Assembly: GCA_031283115.1 (NCBI GenBank)
Contig: JAITCK010000231.1
Location: 1-13,224, forward strand
Direction: 5' to 3'
Length of the DNA stretch: 13,224 nucleotides
Origin: Cellulomonadaceae bacterium
GTDB taxonomy: Bacteria; Actinomycetota; Actinomycetes; Actinomycetales; Cellulomonadaceae
Shown: positions 6,805 to 13,224 of the stretch, piece after piece
How the letters are laid out: each line of letters begins with the position of its first letter
How positions within the stretch are numbered: the stretch's first letter is position 1
Notes under the pieces: model-generated
Seen by the model: only the letters and a program-made list of their open reading frames with translations
Database searches by the model: none
What the model was told of the DNA's origin: nothing
Made by a program: the position numbers and the translations under genes

Positions 6805-7673
6805 TGGTTGACCAGCAGAAACAACAGCAGAAGCCTGGCCTGCTGAAAATCGTGCACAGCACCCAACTCACGTACAGCCACGTCATCAACGCCAGTTACA
6901 ACGAAGCCCGGATGAAGCCCGTCAGCGATGACCGTCAAAAACTGCGGAATTTCCGCCTGACCATCAAACCCTGCACCTCCCGCGACGACTACACCGACTT
7001 TTGGGGGACTGCCACCACAGCCTTCGAATCCCTGGGCGAACACGAAAGCCTGACGGTGACAGCCGAATCGACCACGGCCATCCAGCCCACTGTGCCCCCG
7101 CAAACGCAGGTTGGCTGGGATGAACTGCGCAGCGACCGCGTCACCGACGACTACGTTGCCTACCTTCCCACAACATCCGTCACCCGCATCCCCCACGATG
7201 TTGAGGTGCTGGCCCGCGCCGCTGCGCAAGACCTTGACCCGCTGGCCGCCGCCGAAGCCATTTGTCAGGCCGTGCGCGACAAACTCGAATACGTGCCCGG
7301 CGCCACCACCGTGCAAACCACGGCCACTGAAGCCTGGAATGCCCGACGTGGCGTCTGTCAAGACATGGCCCACCTGGCTATCGGCGCCCTACGCAGTGTG
7401 GGTATTCCAGCCCGCTACGTGTCCGGCTACCTCCACCCTGTCGCCGACGCCCCCATCGGACAAACAGAAACCGGCGAATCGCATGCCTGGTGCGAGTTCT
7501 GGACCGGCGAATGGACGGGCTACGACCCCACCAACCGCCGCTTCATCGGCAGCGACCACGTGATTGTTGCCCGTGGCCGCGAATACTCTGACGTGCCTCC
7601 ACTCAAAGGCGTTTACGCCGGTAACGCCACCAGCGACCTGGCCGTCACCGTCAAAGTCACCCGCCTGGCCTAG
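6804..7673 (+). CDS. Transglutaminase-like cysteine hydrolase
   Basis: Members have a papain-like fold and act as amidases, proteases or, more rarely, amide-transferring enzymes. The 289-residue product has the bacterial N-terminal beta-rich domain (from about residue 17, HSTQLTYS) followed by the catalytic core. The triad is visible: Cys185 in RRGVCQDMAHL, His227 in ESHAWCEF and Asp241 in GYDPTNRR. Thus the protein should be active. No signal peptide is seen, so it probably acts in the cytosol with the ATP-grasp and alpha-E proteins whose genes it overlaps. The first residues are Gln-rich (VDQQKQQQKPG), which is noteworthy beside the polyglutamine tail of the ATP-grasp partner. It is the last gene of the operon and is followed by a strong hairpin. 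This is the counterpart of Rv2409c (from memory). Substrate unknown. Confidence 0.92.
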   Translation: MVDQQKQQQKPGLLKIVHSTQLTYSHVINASYNEARMKPVSDDRQKLRNFRLTIKPCTSRDDYTDFWGTATTAFESLGEHESLTVTAESTTAIQPTVPPQTQVGWDELRSDRVTDDYVAYLPTTSVTRIPHDVEVLARAAAQDLDPLAAAEAICQAVRDKLEYVPGATTVQTTATEAWNARRGVCQDMAHLAIGALRSVGIPARYVSGYLHPVADAPIGQTETGESHAWCEFWTGEWTGYDPTNRRFIGSDHVIVARGREYSDVPPLKGVYAGNATSDLAVTVKVTRLA

Positions 7674-7675
7674 AC

Positions 7676-7715
7676 ACACAGGTGGCTGAGCAGCGCACTG
7701 CTCGACCACCTGTGT
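7676..7715 (+). terminator. Terminator hairpin after the ATP-grasp operon
   Basis: A 10-bp stem (7676-7685 with 7706-7715, ACACAGGTGG/CCACCTGTGT) encloses a second stem GAGCAG/CTGCTC (7688-7693 with 7698-7703) with a 4-nt loop. It starts 3 nt after the TAG stop of the transglutaminase-like gene. No T-run follows, as is common in high-GC actinobacteria. Confidence 0.8.
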
Positions 7716-7729
7716 TGCTGTGGGACAAT
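7702..7729 (+). promoter_or_regulatory. Candidate lepA promoter
   Basis: TCGACC (7702-7707) and GACAAT (7724-7729) each match the primary-sigma consensus at four of six positions, with a 16-nt spacer. Transcription would begin near 7736, giving a leader of about 45 nt. The -35 element lies inside the right arm of the preceding terminator. Confidence 0.4.
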
Positions 7730-7780
7730 AGGGCCAGACTTTTCCCCTACACCTTGTGAACCGATAGAAGGCTTCCGCAC

Positions 7781-9670
7781 GTGCCCATTCCCGCACAGGC
7801 TTTGCGCGCCAGCATTGAACCCAATGCGACCGCGCCCCACCTCATCCGCAACTTTTGCATCATCGCCCACATCGACCACGGCAAATCCACCCTGGCCGAC
7901 CGCATGTTGCAGTTGACTGGCGTAGTGGAGCCGCGGGCCATGCGCGCCCAATACCTGGACCGCATGGACATTGAGCGCGAACGTGGCATCACCATCAAAT
8001 CCCAGGCCGTGCGGATGCCCTGGCAGCCCACCCCCGGCTCCCTGGACGATGACGCCGCCGAACAGCGGGCCTACGCCCTCAACATGATTGACACCCCCGG
8101 CCACGTCGACTTCACCTATGAGGTCTCCCGGTCTCTGGCCGCCTGCGAGGGTGCCGTGCTCCTGGTTGACGCTGCCCAAGGTATTGAAGCGCAAACCTTG
8201 GCCAACCTCTACCTGGCCATGGAAAACGACCTGGAAATCATCCCCGTTCTCAACAAGATCGACTTGCCTGCCGCCCAGCCGGAAAAGTATGCCGAAGAAA
8301 TCGGCAATCTGGTGGGCGTTGACCCGGCGGAAGTTATGCGTGTTTCCGGCAAAACCGGTGAAGGCGTGGACGCCCTACTGGACCGGATTGTTGACCGTAT
8401 TCCCGCCCCCACTGGCGACGCCTCCGCGTCAGCCCGAGCCATGATTTTTGACTCCGTCTACGACATTTACCGGGGTGTGGTCACCTACGTGCGCGTGGTG
8501 GACGGCAGCCTCAACCCGCGCGAACGCATCGCCATGATGTCCACGCGGGCTGAACATGAACTTCTGGAGATCGGCGTCATCTCGCCCGAACCCATCCCCA
8601 CTAAGGGCATTGGCGTGGGCGAGGTGGGCTACCTCATCACCGGCGTCAAAGACGTGCGTCAATCCAAGGTAGGCGACACGGTTACGGGCGCTGCCAAACC
8701 GGCCAGCCAAGCCTTGGGCGGCTACGAAGATCCCAAACCTATGGTCTTTTCTGGCCTCTACCCCATTGACGGCAGCGACTACCCGGCCCTGCGGGAAGCC
8801 TTAGACAAACTCAAACTCAACGATGCCGCCCTCAACTATGAGCCGGAAACCTCGGTGGCTCTCGGGTTTGGTTTCCGGGTGGGATTCCTGGGCCTGCTCC
8901 ACCTAGAGATTGTCCGCGAACGCCTGGAACGCGAGTTCGACCTGGACCTCATCTCCACGGCCCCCAACGTGGTCTACGAGGTTGACCTGGAAGACCGCTC
9001 TACCGTCACGGTGACCAACCCCAGCGAGTTCCCGGGCGGGAAAATTCGTGAAGTCCGTGAGCCGGTAGTCCGGGCCACCATCCTCACCCCCAGCGAGTTT
9101 GTGGGCACCGTCATGGGCTTGTGCACAGACCGGCGCGGCACCATGCTGGGCATGGACTACCTGTCAGAAGACCGGGTAGAACTGCGCTACACCCTGCCCC
9201 TAGCGGAGATTGTCTTCGACTTTTTTGACCAGTTGAAGTCCCGCACTCGCGGCTACGCCTCTCTCGACTATGAAACCTCCGGCGAACAGGTAGCCGACCT
9301 GGTCAAAGTCGATGTGCTGCTACAAGGGGACAAGGTGGACGCCTTCAGCGCCATCGTCCACAAGGACAAGGCCTACGACTATGGCGTGCAGATGACCGCC
9401 AAGCTCAAAGAACTCATCCCCAGGCAGCAGTTTGAAGTACCCATCCAGGCGGCAGTGGGCGCCCGCGTTATCGCCCGTGAAACGGTGCGGGCCATCCGCA
9501 AGGACGTGCTCGCCAAATGCTATGGCGGCGACATTTCCCGCAAACGCAAACTGCTAGAAAAGCAGAAGGAAGGCAAGAAGCGCATGAAGACCATCGGGTC
9601 TGTCGAAGTGCCCAAAGATGCCTTCATTTCCGCGCTGTCCACCGACTCGTCCAAAGACAAGAAGAAGTAA
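7781..9670 (+). CDS. lepA: Elongation factor 4 (LepA), ribosome-associated GTPase
   Basis: LepA/EF4 is a cytosolic translational GTPase acting on ribosomes, linked to back-translocation or to initiation and 30S biogenesis. The 629-residue product is the usual length for actinobacteria. The G1 motif AHIDHGKST is at residues 29-37, the switch I segment RERGITIKS follows at 66-74, G3 DTPGH at 104-108, and G4 NKID at 158-161. The LepA-specific C-terminal region is present ([19 protein letters not shown], then KEGKKRMK). The GTG start is chosen because AGAAGG lies 9 nt upstream. The gene has its own likely promoter and is preceded by a terminator, so it is probably independent of the ATP-grasp operon. 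Only 30 nt without a hairpin follow it, so read-through into the DUF1361 gene is possible. Confidence 0.98.
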   Translation: MPIPAQALRASIEPNATAPHLIRNFCIIAHIDHGKSTLADRMLQLTGVVEPRAMRAQYLDRMDIERERGITIKSQAVRMPWQPTPGSLDDDAAEQRAYALNMIDTPGHVDFTYEVSRSLAACEGAVLLVDAAQGIEAQTLANLYLAMENDLEIIPVLNKIDLPAAQPEKYAEEIGNLVGVDPAEVMRVSGKTGEGVDALLDRIVDRIPAPTGDASASARAMIFDSVYDIYRGVVTYVRVVDGSLNPRERIAMMSTRAEHELLEIGVISPEPIPTKGIGVGEVGYLITGVKDVRQSKVGDTVTGAAKPASQALGGYEDPKPMVFSGLYPIDGSDYPALREALDKLKLNDAALNYEPETSVALGFGFRVGFLGLLHLEIVRERLEREFDLDLISTAPNVVYEVDLEDRSTVTVTNPSEFPGGKIREVREPVVRATILTPSEFVGTVMGLCTDRRGTMLGMDYLSEDRVELRYTLPLAEIVFDFFDQLKSRTRGYASLDYETSGEQVADLVKVDVLLQGDKVDAFSAIVHKDKAYDYGVQMTAKLKELIPRQQFEVPIQAAVGARVIARETVRAIRKDVLAKCYGGDISRKRKLLEKQKEGKKRMKTIGSVEVPKDAFISALSTDSSKDKKK

Positions 9671-9688
9671 CCGCAGGCAGCCGTCAGG

Positions 9689-9694
9689 CATGAT
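9689..9694 (+). promoter_or_regulatory. -10-like element just before the DUF1361 gene
   Basis: CATGAT ends 7 nt before the ATG at 9701, placing a transcription start at or next to the start codon (leaderless). The surrounding 13-mer GGCATGATGGGCG (9687-9699) also occurs at 3856-3868 in the other intergenic region. There is no good -35 and no Shine-Dalgarno. Confidence 0.3.
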
Positions 9695-9700
9695 GGGCGC

Positions 9701-10447
9701 ATGGTGACTGACCCGACCACAACGGCGTACATGACGGCCATCGGCAACGCCATTGTGCTGCTTCCGCTGGGCTTGATTGCCCTCAACTTTTACGCCCTAG
9801 CCCTGGTAGTGGCCCGTGGCCCGGTGTTCCACACCCGCATTTACAAACCCATGATCCTCAACATTGGTTTGTCGCTGACCCCGGCCTTGGTGGCGGCCTT
9901 GACTCTGATCACGATGGTCATTGTTGGCGGGGCAACAGGTGGAGGTTGGCCGGTGGTGGCCACTATCGTGGTTGGTGGAATCATCTGGCTGCTGCTGCTG
10001 CCCAACGCCGCCTACCTGGTGACGGAACTCAACTTTTCCCACCGCCGCGACGGCGAAAACGTGCCCCTGTGGTATGACATCATGCTGGTGTTGACCCTGG
10101 CCATGTCCGGGGTGCTCAACACGCTGGCCAACGTCGCTATAGCGCAACTCATTTACACGGCCTTCACCACACCGTCCATGGACGACTATTCGACCGCCGT
10201 TGGCCCCTGGATTTTTACCGTCGTTGTGATGGTTGCCGTGGCTTTCGGCATCTATTTGGGCCGGTACATCCGCTTCAACTCCTGGGATTTAGCCCATCTG
10301 GTAGGTTTCGTCCGCAAACTGGTGGGGCATTTCCGCCTGGCTGCTAACGCCCGCGCTGCAGCCGGTTTTGTGCTCACCCACACCCTCTTCCTGGCCTTGC
10401 TCTACGCCATTGTGGTGGCCCCCTGGCTGCTGGTGTTCATCGCATGA
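9701..10447 (+). CDS. DUF1361 multi-pass membrane protein
   Basis: Function is unknown for this family. The 248-residue product has about six or seven hydrophobic segments (near residues 14-36, 48-75, 85-108, 125-150, 168-187 and 222-245). Family signatures are LLLLPNAAYLVTEL, WYDIMLVL and LGRYIRFNSWDL. The last, with charged Arg residues and the NSWD core, is the most characteristic. The ATG at 9701 is chosen as the first Met before the first membrane segment; no Shine-Dalgarno is seen and a leaderless start is possible. Its stop overlaps the pafB start by 4 nt (ATGA), so the two are translationally coupled. Nothing in the context gives a substrate, and a role in envelope or membrane physiology would be a guess. 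Confidence 0.85.
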   Translation: MVTDPTTTAYMTAIGNAIVLLPLGLIALNFYALALVVARGPVFHTRIYKPMILNIGLSLTPALVAALTLITMVIVGGATGGGWPVVATIVVGGIIWLLLLPNAAYLVTELNFSHRRDGENVPLWYDIMLVLTLAMSGVLNTLANVAIAQLIYTAFTTPSMDDYSTAVGPWIFTVVVMVAVAFGIYLGRYIRFNSWDLAHLVGFVRKLVGHFRLAANARAAAGFVLTHTLFLALLYAIVVAPWLLVFIA

Positions 10448-11484
10448 CTGGGGCCGTGGAATCGCGGGAAGAACGCCTGCTCGATTTAGTGATTGCTCTC
10501 AACGCCAGCCGCCGCCCCATGACGCGGGCGCACATCCGCCGCACCGTCGCCGGATACGGTGACGCCCCCAGCGATGAGGCCTTCGCCAAACTTTTTGAAC
10601 GCGACAAGCAGGTATTACGAGACCTGGGGGTGCCGCTGGTCACCGTAGGCACTGGAGGCTACGGAGACGACATCGGCTACCGCATTGACGCCGACGCCTA
10701 TGCTCTGCCACCCATCAGGCTCTCCCCAGGGGAGATGGGAGTCCTGTCAGTGGCGGCCCGCCTGTGGAGTGACACCGTGCTAGGCGGAGACACGGCCCGG
10801 GCCGTGACCAAACTGCGGTCAGCCACCCGGGTCAACAGTTTCGACGACATGCTGGCCGGGCTCAGCCCCCGCATCTCTGCCGCAGGCCCCACCTACCAGC
10901 CCCTGCTTGACGCCATCACGCAGCGTCGGCGAGTGTCTTTCAACTACCGTGCCGCCAGTACCGGTGAGGTTGCCCGACGGCGCATCGAACCCTGGCGCAT
11001 CGTCGCCCGCCGCGGCGGCTGGTACGCCATCGGCTACGACTGCGACCGAGGTCAACCTCGGGCCTTCCGGCTGTCCCGCATCGACGGCGAGGTTGACCTG
11101 GATGCGGCCCGCAACAGCTACCAACCACCCAGCCACGTTGACGTTGATGCCGCCCTAGCCCTCGATGGGGGGCAAGAAGGTCAGGCCCAGCTTGCCATCA
11201 TGCCCGAAAGGGCCAGCGCTGTGCGTGCCAGGGCCGTTGACACTGATGCTGCTGGTGACGGTGTTGCTGGCAGCGGCGATGCTGTTGAGGGTGGCGACAC
11301 TGGCGGTAACGGTGTCGCCGATGGACGAGATGTCGTCATCGTCCCTTTCACGTCACTGACCGTCTTTGCTGACGAACTGGCTGCCTACGGGCCAGCCGTC
11401 ATCGTCATGTCGCCCGACGACCTGCGTCAAGCCGTCATCGACCGGCTGACTGCCGCTGCCGCCCTGGAGGTGACCCGTGGCTGA
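10444..11484 (+). CDS. pafB: WYL-domain transcriptional regulator PafB
   Basis: PafB with PafC forms the PafBC activator of the LexA/RecA-independent DNA-damage response in mycobacteria; the WYL domain is thought to sense single-stranded nucleic acid. The 346-residue product has an N-terminal winged helix-turn-helix (about 8-90; FERDKQVLRDLGVPL at 51-65), a WYL domain (about 150-218; FNYR, IEPWRIV, GGWYAIGYD) and a C-terminal WCX-like region ending at about 336. A Gly/Asp/Ala-rich insertion of about 30 residues (266-295) interrupts the WCX region. The ATG overlaps the upstream stop by 4 nt; GTG 10456 is an alternative start. The next gene starts inside its last codons and is a paralogue, the classical pafB-pafC arrangement. 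No Pup ligase or proteasome gene is present in the window. Confidence 0.88.
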   Translation: MTGAVESREERLLDLVIALNASRRPMTRAHIRRTVAGYGDAPSDEAFAKLFERDKQVLRDLGVPLVTVGTGGYGDDIGYRIDADAYALPPIRLSPGEMGVLSVAARLWSDTVLGGDTARAVTKLRSATRVNSFDDMLAGLSPRISAAGPTYQPLLDAITQRRRVSFNYRAASTGEVARRRIEPWRIVARRGGWYAIGYDCDRGQPRAFRLSRIDGEVDLDAARNSYQPPSHVDVDAALALDGGQEGQAQLAIMPERASAVRARAVDTDAAGDGVAGSGDAVEGGDTGGNGVADGRDVVIVPFTSLTVFADELAAYGPAVIVMSPDDLRQAVIDRLTAAAALEVTRG

Positions 11485-12532
11485 ACTGTCAGAAGACCGG
11501 CTGATCCGCCTCATCAGCCTGGTCGCCTACCTGGATGCTGCCGGGCCATCCACCCTGGACACCCTGGCCCACCGATTCGACGTCACCCCCGGACAGATCC
11601 GCGCCGACATCGACCTGCTCTGGTGCACCGGCCTGCCGGGATACGGGTTCGACGACCTCATCGACTTCGACGCCTGGGCTATCGACGCCGGACTGGTCAA
11701 ACTCACCGACGCTCAAGGCTTGACCCGGCCCCTGCGCCTAGGCACTCGAGAAGCCGTCGCCCTGCTGGCAGCCTTGCGGGCGCTCGCGGCCAGCCCCGCC
11801 GTTGCCGCCGACCCTGACCGGGCCGAGGTGACGCGCAGCGCACTCAAAGCGCTGGCCCATGCCATCGACCAGGCTGCTGGGGATGCCGCCCAGGCCCTCG
11901 ACGTGGCCCTCGCCAATGACGGAAACGCCCAGGTGTTGACCGCCCTGACAGCGGCCGTAGCGGGCCGTCAACGCCTGCAACTGCGCTACGTCAACGCTGC
12001 CGACCAGGTTTCCGAACGCAACGTCGACCCGGCCCGGATTGTCACCCACGACGGAGCCACCTACCTGGCCGCCTGGTGCTACCGGGCAGCCGAACCACGA
12101 TTCTTCCGCCTCGACCGCATCCTTGACGCCCAGGTCACCGCCACGCCTGCCGACCGCAACCGGGTGGCTGAAGCAGAAAATCTCGATACAGTGGAGGCGT
12201 TGGCAGGGCTGCAGAACAGCAGCGCGGGCAATGACGACACAGGCAGCGCCAGCCCTGACAGCACCAGCCCAGGCAGTGGCGACGGGCTGCCGGTGGTGAC
12301 CATCACCTTTGCCGGGACGGCCCGATGGATTGCCGAAACCGTGCCCGCCGTCGCCGTGCACGACCGCCCCGATGGGGCCTTCGCTCTCACCCTGCGCGTT
12401 GTCGAGGCGGCCTGGCTGCGCAGTCTCCTGCTCGCGCAAGCCCCCCACATCATCGCCGTCGAGCCTCCTGACGCCGCCCGCCCAGCCAGCGATGCCGCAC
12501 AAGAGGCGCTGGCCCTCTACGGGATAGAGTGA
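11477..12532 (+). CDS. pafC: WYL-domain transcriptional regulator PafC
   Basis: The partner of PafB in the PafBC transcriptional activator. The 351-residue product has a diverged helix-turn-helix (about 7-75), with the PafC-typical segment DIDLLWCTGLPGYGFDDLID at 45-64, then a linker helix, a WYL domain (about 152-222; LQLRYV, FFRLDRI) and a WCX region (about 271-350). A Ser/Asp/Gly-rich insertion (about 246-270) separates the last two. The WYL motif itself reads ATYLAAW rather than WYL, as often happens in PafC. The GTG start follows GGAGG (11466-11470) by 6 nt and overlaps the pafB stop by 8 nt, so coupled 1:1 translation is likely. Low-complexity inserts occur in both paralogues but at different places, so they arose separately. 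Confidence 0.87.
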   Translation: MAELSEDRLIRLISLVAYLDAAGPSTLDTLAHRFDVTPGQIRADIDLLWCTGLPGYGFDDLIDFDAWAIDAGLVKLTDAQGLTRPLRLGTREAVALLAALRALAASPAVAADPDRAEVTRSALKALAHAIDQAAGDAAQALDVALANDGNAQVLTALTAAVAGRQRLQLRYVNAADQVSERNVDPARIVTHDGATYLAAWCYRAAEPRFFRLDRILDAQVTATPADRNRVAEAENLDTVEALAGLQNSSAGNDDTGSASPDSTSPGSGDGLPVVTITFAGTARWIAETVPAVAVHDRPDGAFALTLRVVEAAWLRSLLLAQAPHIIAVEPPDAARPASDAAQEALALYGIE

Positions 12533-12536
12533 CCAC

Positions 12537-12896
12537 ATGTTTTGGGTGATCTGGCCGGTACTCGTCATCGGCACCCTCGTGGGGGCGGTTTTTCTGATCC
12601 GCCACCTTTACCGGGCCGGGGTGCGCCTAGAAGCCGCCGCTGTAGGCAGCGCCGACCAGTTGGGGGCCGCCATGACAGCCATGAGCGATGCCGTCGCCCA
12701 AGCAGAAGAGGCTGGGCCGCGCACCCGTGCCGTCATCTTCGATGACCTCCACACCCTCGAACTAGCGGCAGGCCGCCAGCGAGTCGCCAAGCGGGCCCGC
12801 CAAACCCAGCGCCGACAAGGCCAATGGGAGCACGCACGCAAGAACTGGACAGCCGATGCGTGGCTTACCTCGCGGCGCAAGGCCACAAACGGGTAG
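12537..12896 (+). CDS. Small single-pass membrane protein of unknown function
   Basis: I do not recognise a family. The 119-residue product has one strongly hydrophobic N-terminal segment (residues 2-23, FWVIWPVLVIGTLVGAVFLI) followed by Arg-His-rich positive charge, so it should be anchored with its C-terminal 95 residues in the cytosol. The tail is helical and Ala-rich to about residue 75, then very basic (AKRARQTQRR). It follows pafC by 4 nt and precedes the lipid-kinase gene by 11 nt, so it belongs to the same operon. TatA, which follows pafC in mycobacteria, was considered, but the Phe-Gly hinge and amphipathic helix pattern of TatA are lacking. Confidence 0.75.
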   Translation: MFWVIWPVLVIGTLVGAVFLIRHLYRAGVRLEAAAVGSADQLGAAMTAMSDAVAQAEEAGPRTRAVIFDDLHTLELAAGRQRVAKRARQTQRRQGQWEHARKNWTADAWLTSRRKATNG

Positions 12897-12907
12897 CGTT
12901 ACCTGCC

Positions 12908-13224
12908 GTGACAGGTTCTTCCGTGCGATCCGGTGCCCAGCCGCGAAAAATCGGTGTGGTGGTCAACCCGACGGCCGGTAAGGGCCGTGCCGCCAAAGTG
13001 GGCAAAAACGTTGAAAAACTCTTCGAATCGCAAGGCTACGACGTCTGGGATCTGTCCGGCCACAACGCCGACCTCGCCCTCGAACATGCGCAACGGGCCG
13101 TCGCCTCCGGCTTGGACGCCCTGGTTGTTGTCGGCGGCGACGGCATGGTGTCCCTGGGTTTGCAGGCCGTCGGCGACACCAGCGTCCCCTTCGGTATCGT
13201 GGCGGTAGGAACCGGAAACGACTT
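12908..13224 (+). CDS. Diacylglycerol kinase-family lipid kinase, 3'-truncated by window
   Basis: This family (DAGK/LCB5/YegS type) phosphorylates lipid hydroxyls, in bacteria mainly diacylglycerol, for phospholipid turnover. Only the first 105 codons are present. The N-terminal KIGVVVNPTAGKGRAAK carries the conserved Asn-Pro and Gly-Lys of the nucleotide-binding region, and VVVGGDGMVSLGLQ carries the GGDG catalytic signature; VGTGND at the window edge is the next conserved element. GTG 12908 is chosen because it is the nearest start before the domain and lies 11 nt after the preceding stop; GTG 12923 is possible. No strong Shine-Dalgarno is visible. The usual fourth residue of GGDGT is Met here, a mild variation. 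Confidence 0.88.
   Translation, partial: MTGSSVRSGAQPRKIGVVVNPTAGKGRAAKVGKNVEKLFESQGYDVWDLSGHNADLALEHAQRAVASGLDALVVVGGDGMVSLGLQAVGDTSVPFGIVAVGTGND

Noticed and set aside
11738..12574. 278-codon minus-strand frame inside pafC
   Set aside because: Antisense shadow; Gly/Val-rich without motifs, while the plus strand carries a clear WYL protein.
12537..12896. TatA identity for the small membrane protein
   Set aside because: The position after pafC suggested it, but the Phe-Gly hinge after the membrane helix and the amphipathic helix of TatA are absent.
1..13224. CRISPR array, tRNA/rRNA gene, insertion sequence or prophage
   Set aside because: No spaced direct repeats, no tRNA-like cloverleaf in the intergenic regions, no transposase or integrase reading frame, and codon use is even across the window.

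Overview
The window is high-GC, densely coded DNA from an actinobacterium (Actinomycetota). The gene order comEC - holA - convergent rpsT - circularly permuted ATP-grasp - alpha-E protein - transglutaminase-like protein - lepA is, from memory, the order around Rv2414c-Rv2404c in Mycobacterium tuberculosis. The tandem WYL regulators pafB-pafC are also an actinobacterial hallmark. I cannot place the genus. Ordinary GTG starts, ATGA-type overlaps and possible leaderless starts fit the phylum. I see no RNA gene, insertion sequence, prophage or CRISPR array, so this is mostly core chromosome.

Layout. At 1-2114 is the 3' part of comEC (DNA-uptake channel), followed after 28 nt by holA (clamp-loader delta subunit). 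A repeat-rich convergent spacer with a strong hairpin (3162-3344) separates holA from rpsT on the minus strand. rpsT has its own promoter, a leader of about 180 nt, and a hairpin around its GTG start. A 430-base stretch (3604-4036) separates rpsT from the next operon; it holds the rpsT leader and promoter, an operator-like inverted repeat and a doubtful short ORF. From 4037 to 7673 three tightly overlapping genes encode a circularly permuted ATP-grasp ligase, an alpha-E protein and a transglutaminase-like protein. A large hairpin closes that operon, and lepA (EF4 translation GTPase) follows behind its own promoter-like site. From 9701 to the end a second close-packed operon encodes a DUF1361 membrane protein, PafB, PafC, a small single-pass membrane protein and the start of a diacylglycerol/sphingosine kinase-like lipid kinase.

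The most interesting part is the ATP-grasp/alpha-E/transglutaminase operon. It is a widespread cassette proposed on bioinformatic grounds to make or attach peptide-like amides, and I know of no settled biochemical function. In this genome the ATP-grasp protein carries an unusual C-terminal tail with two polyglutamine tracts (Q8 and Q9), and the transglutaminase-like partner starts with its own Gln-rich segment. Several otherwise conserved proteins here (ComEC, ATP-grasp, PafB, PafC) carry Gly/Ser/Asp-rich low-complexity insertions, apparently a trait of this lineage. PafB-PafC normally activate the mycobacterial DNA-damage response; no Pup-proteasome gene is visible in the window.
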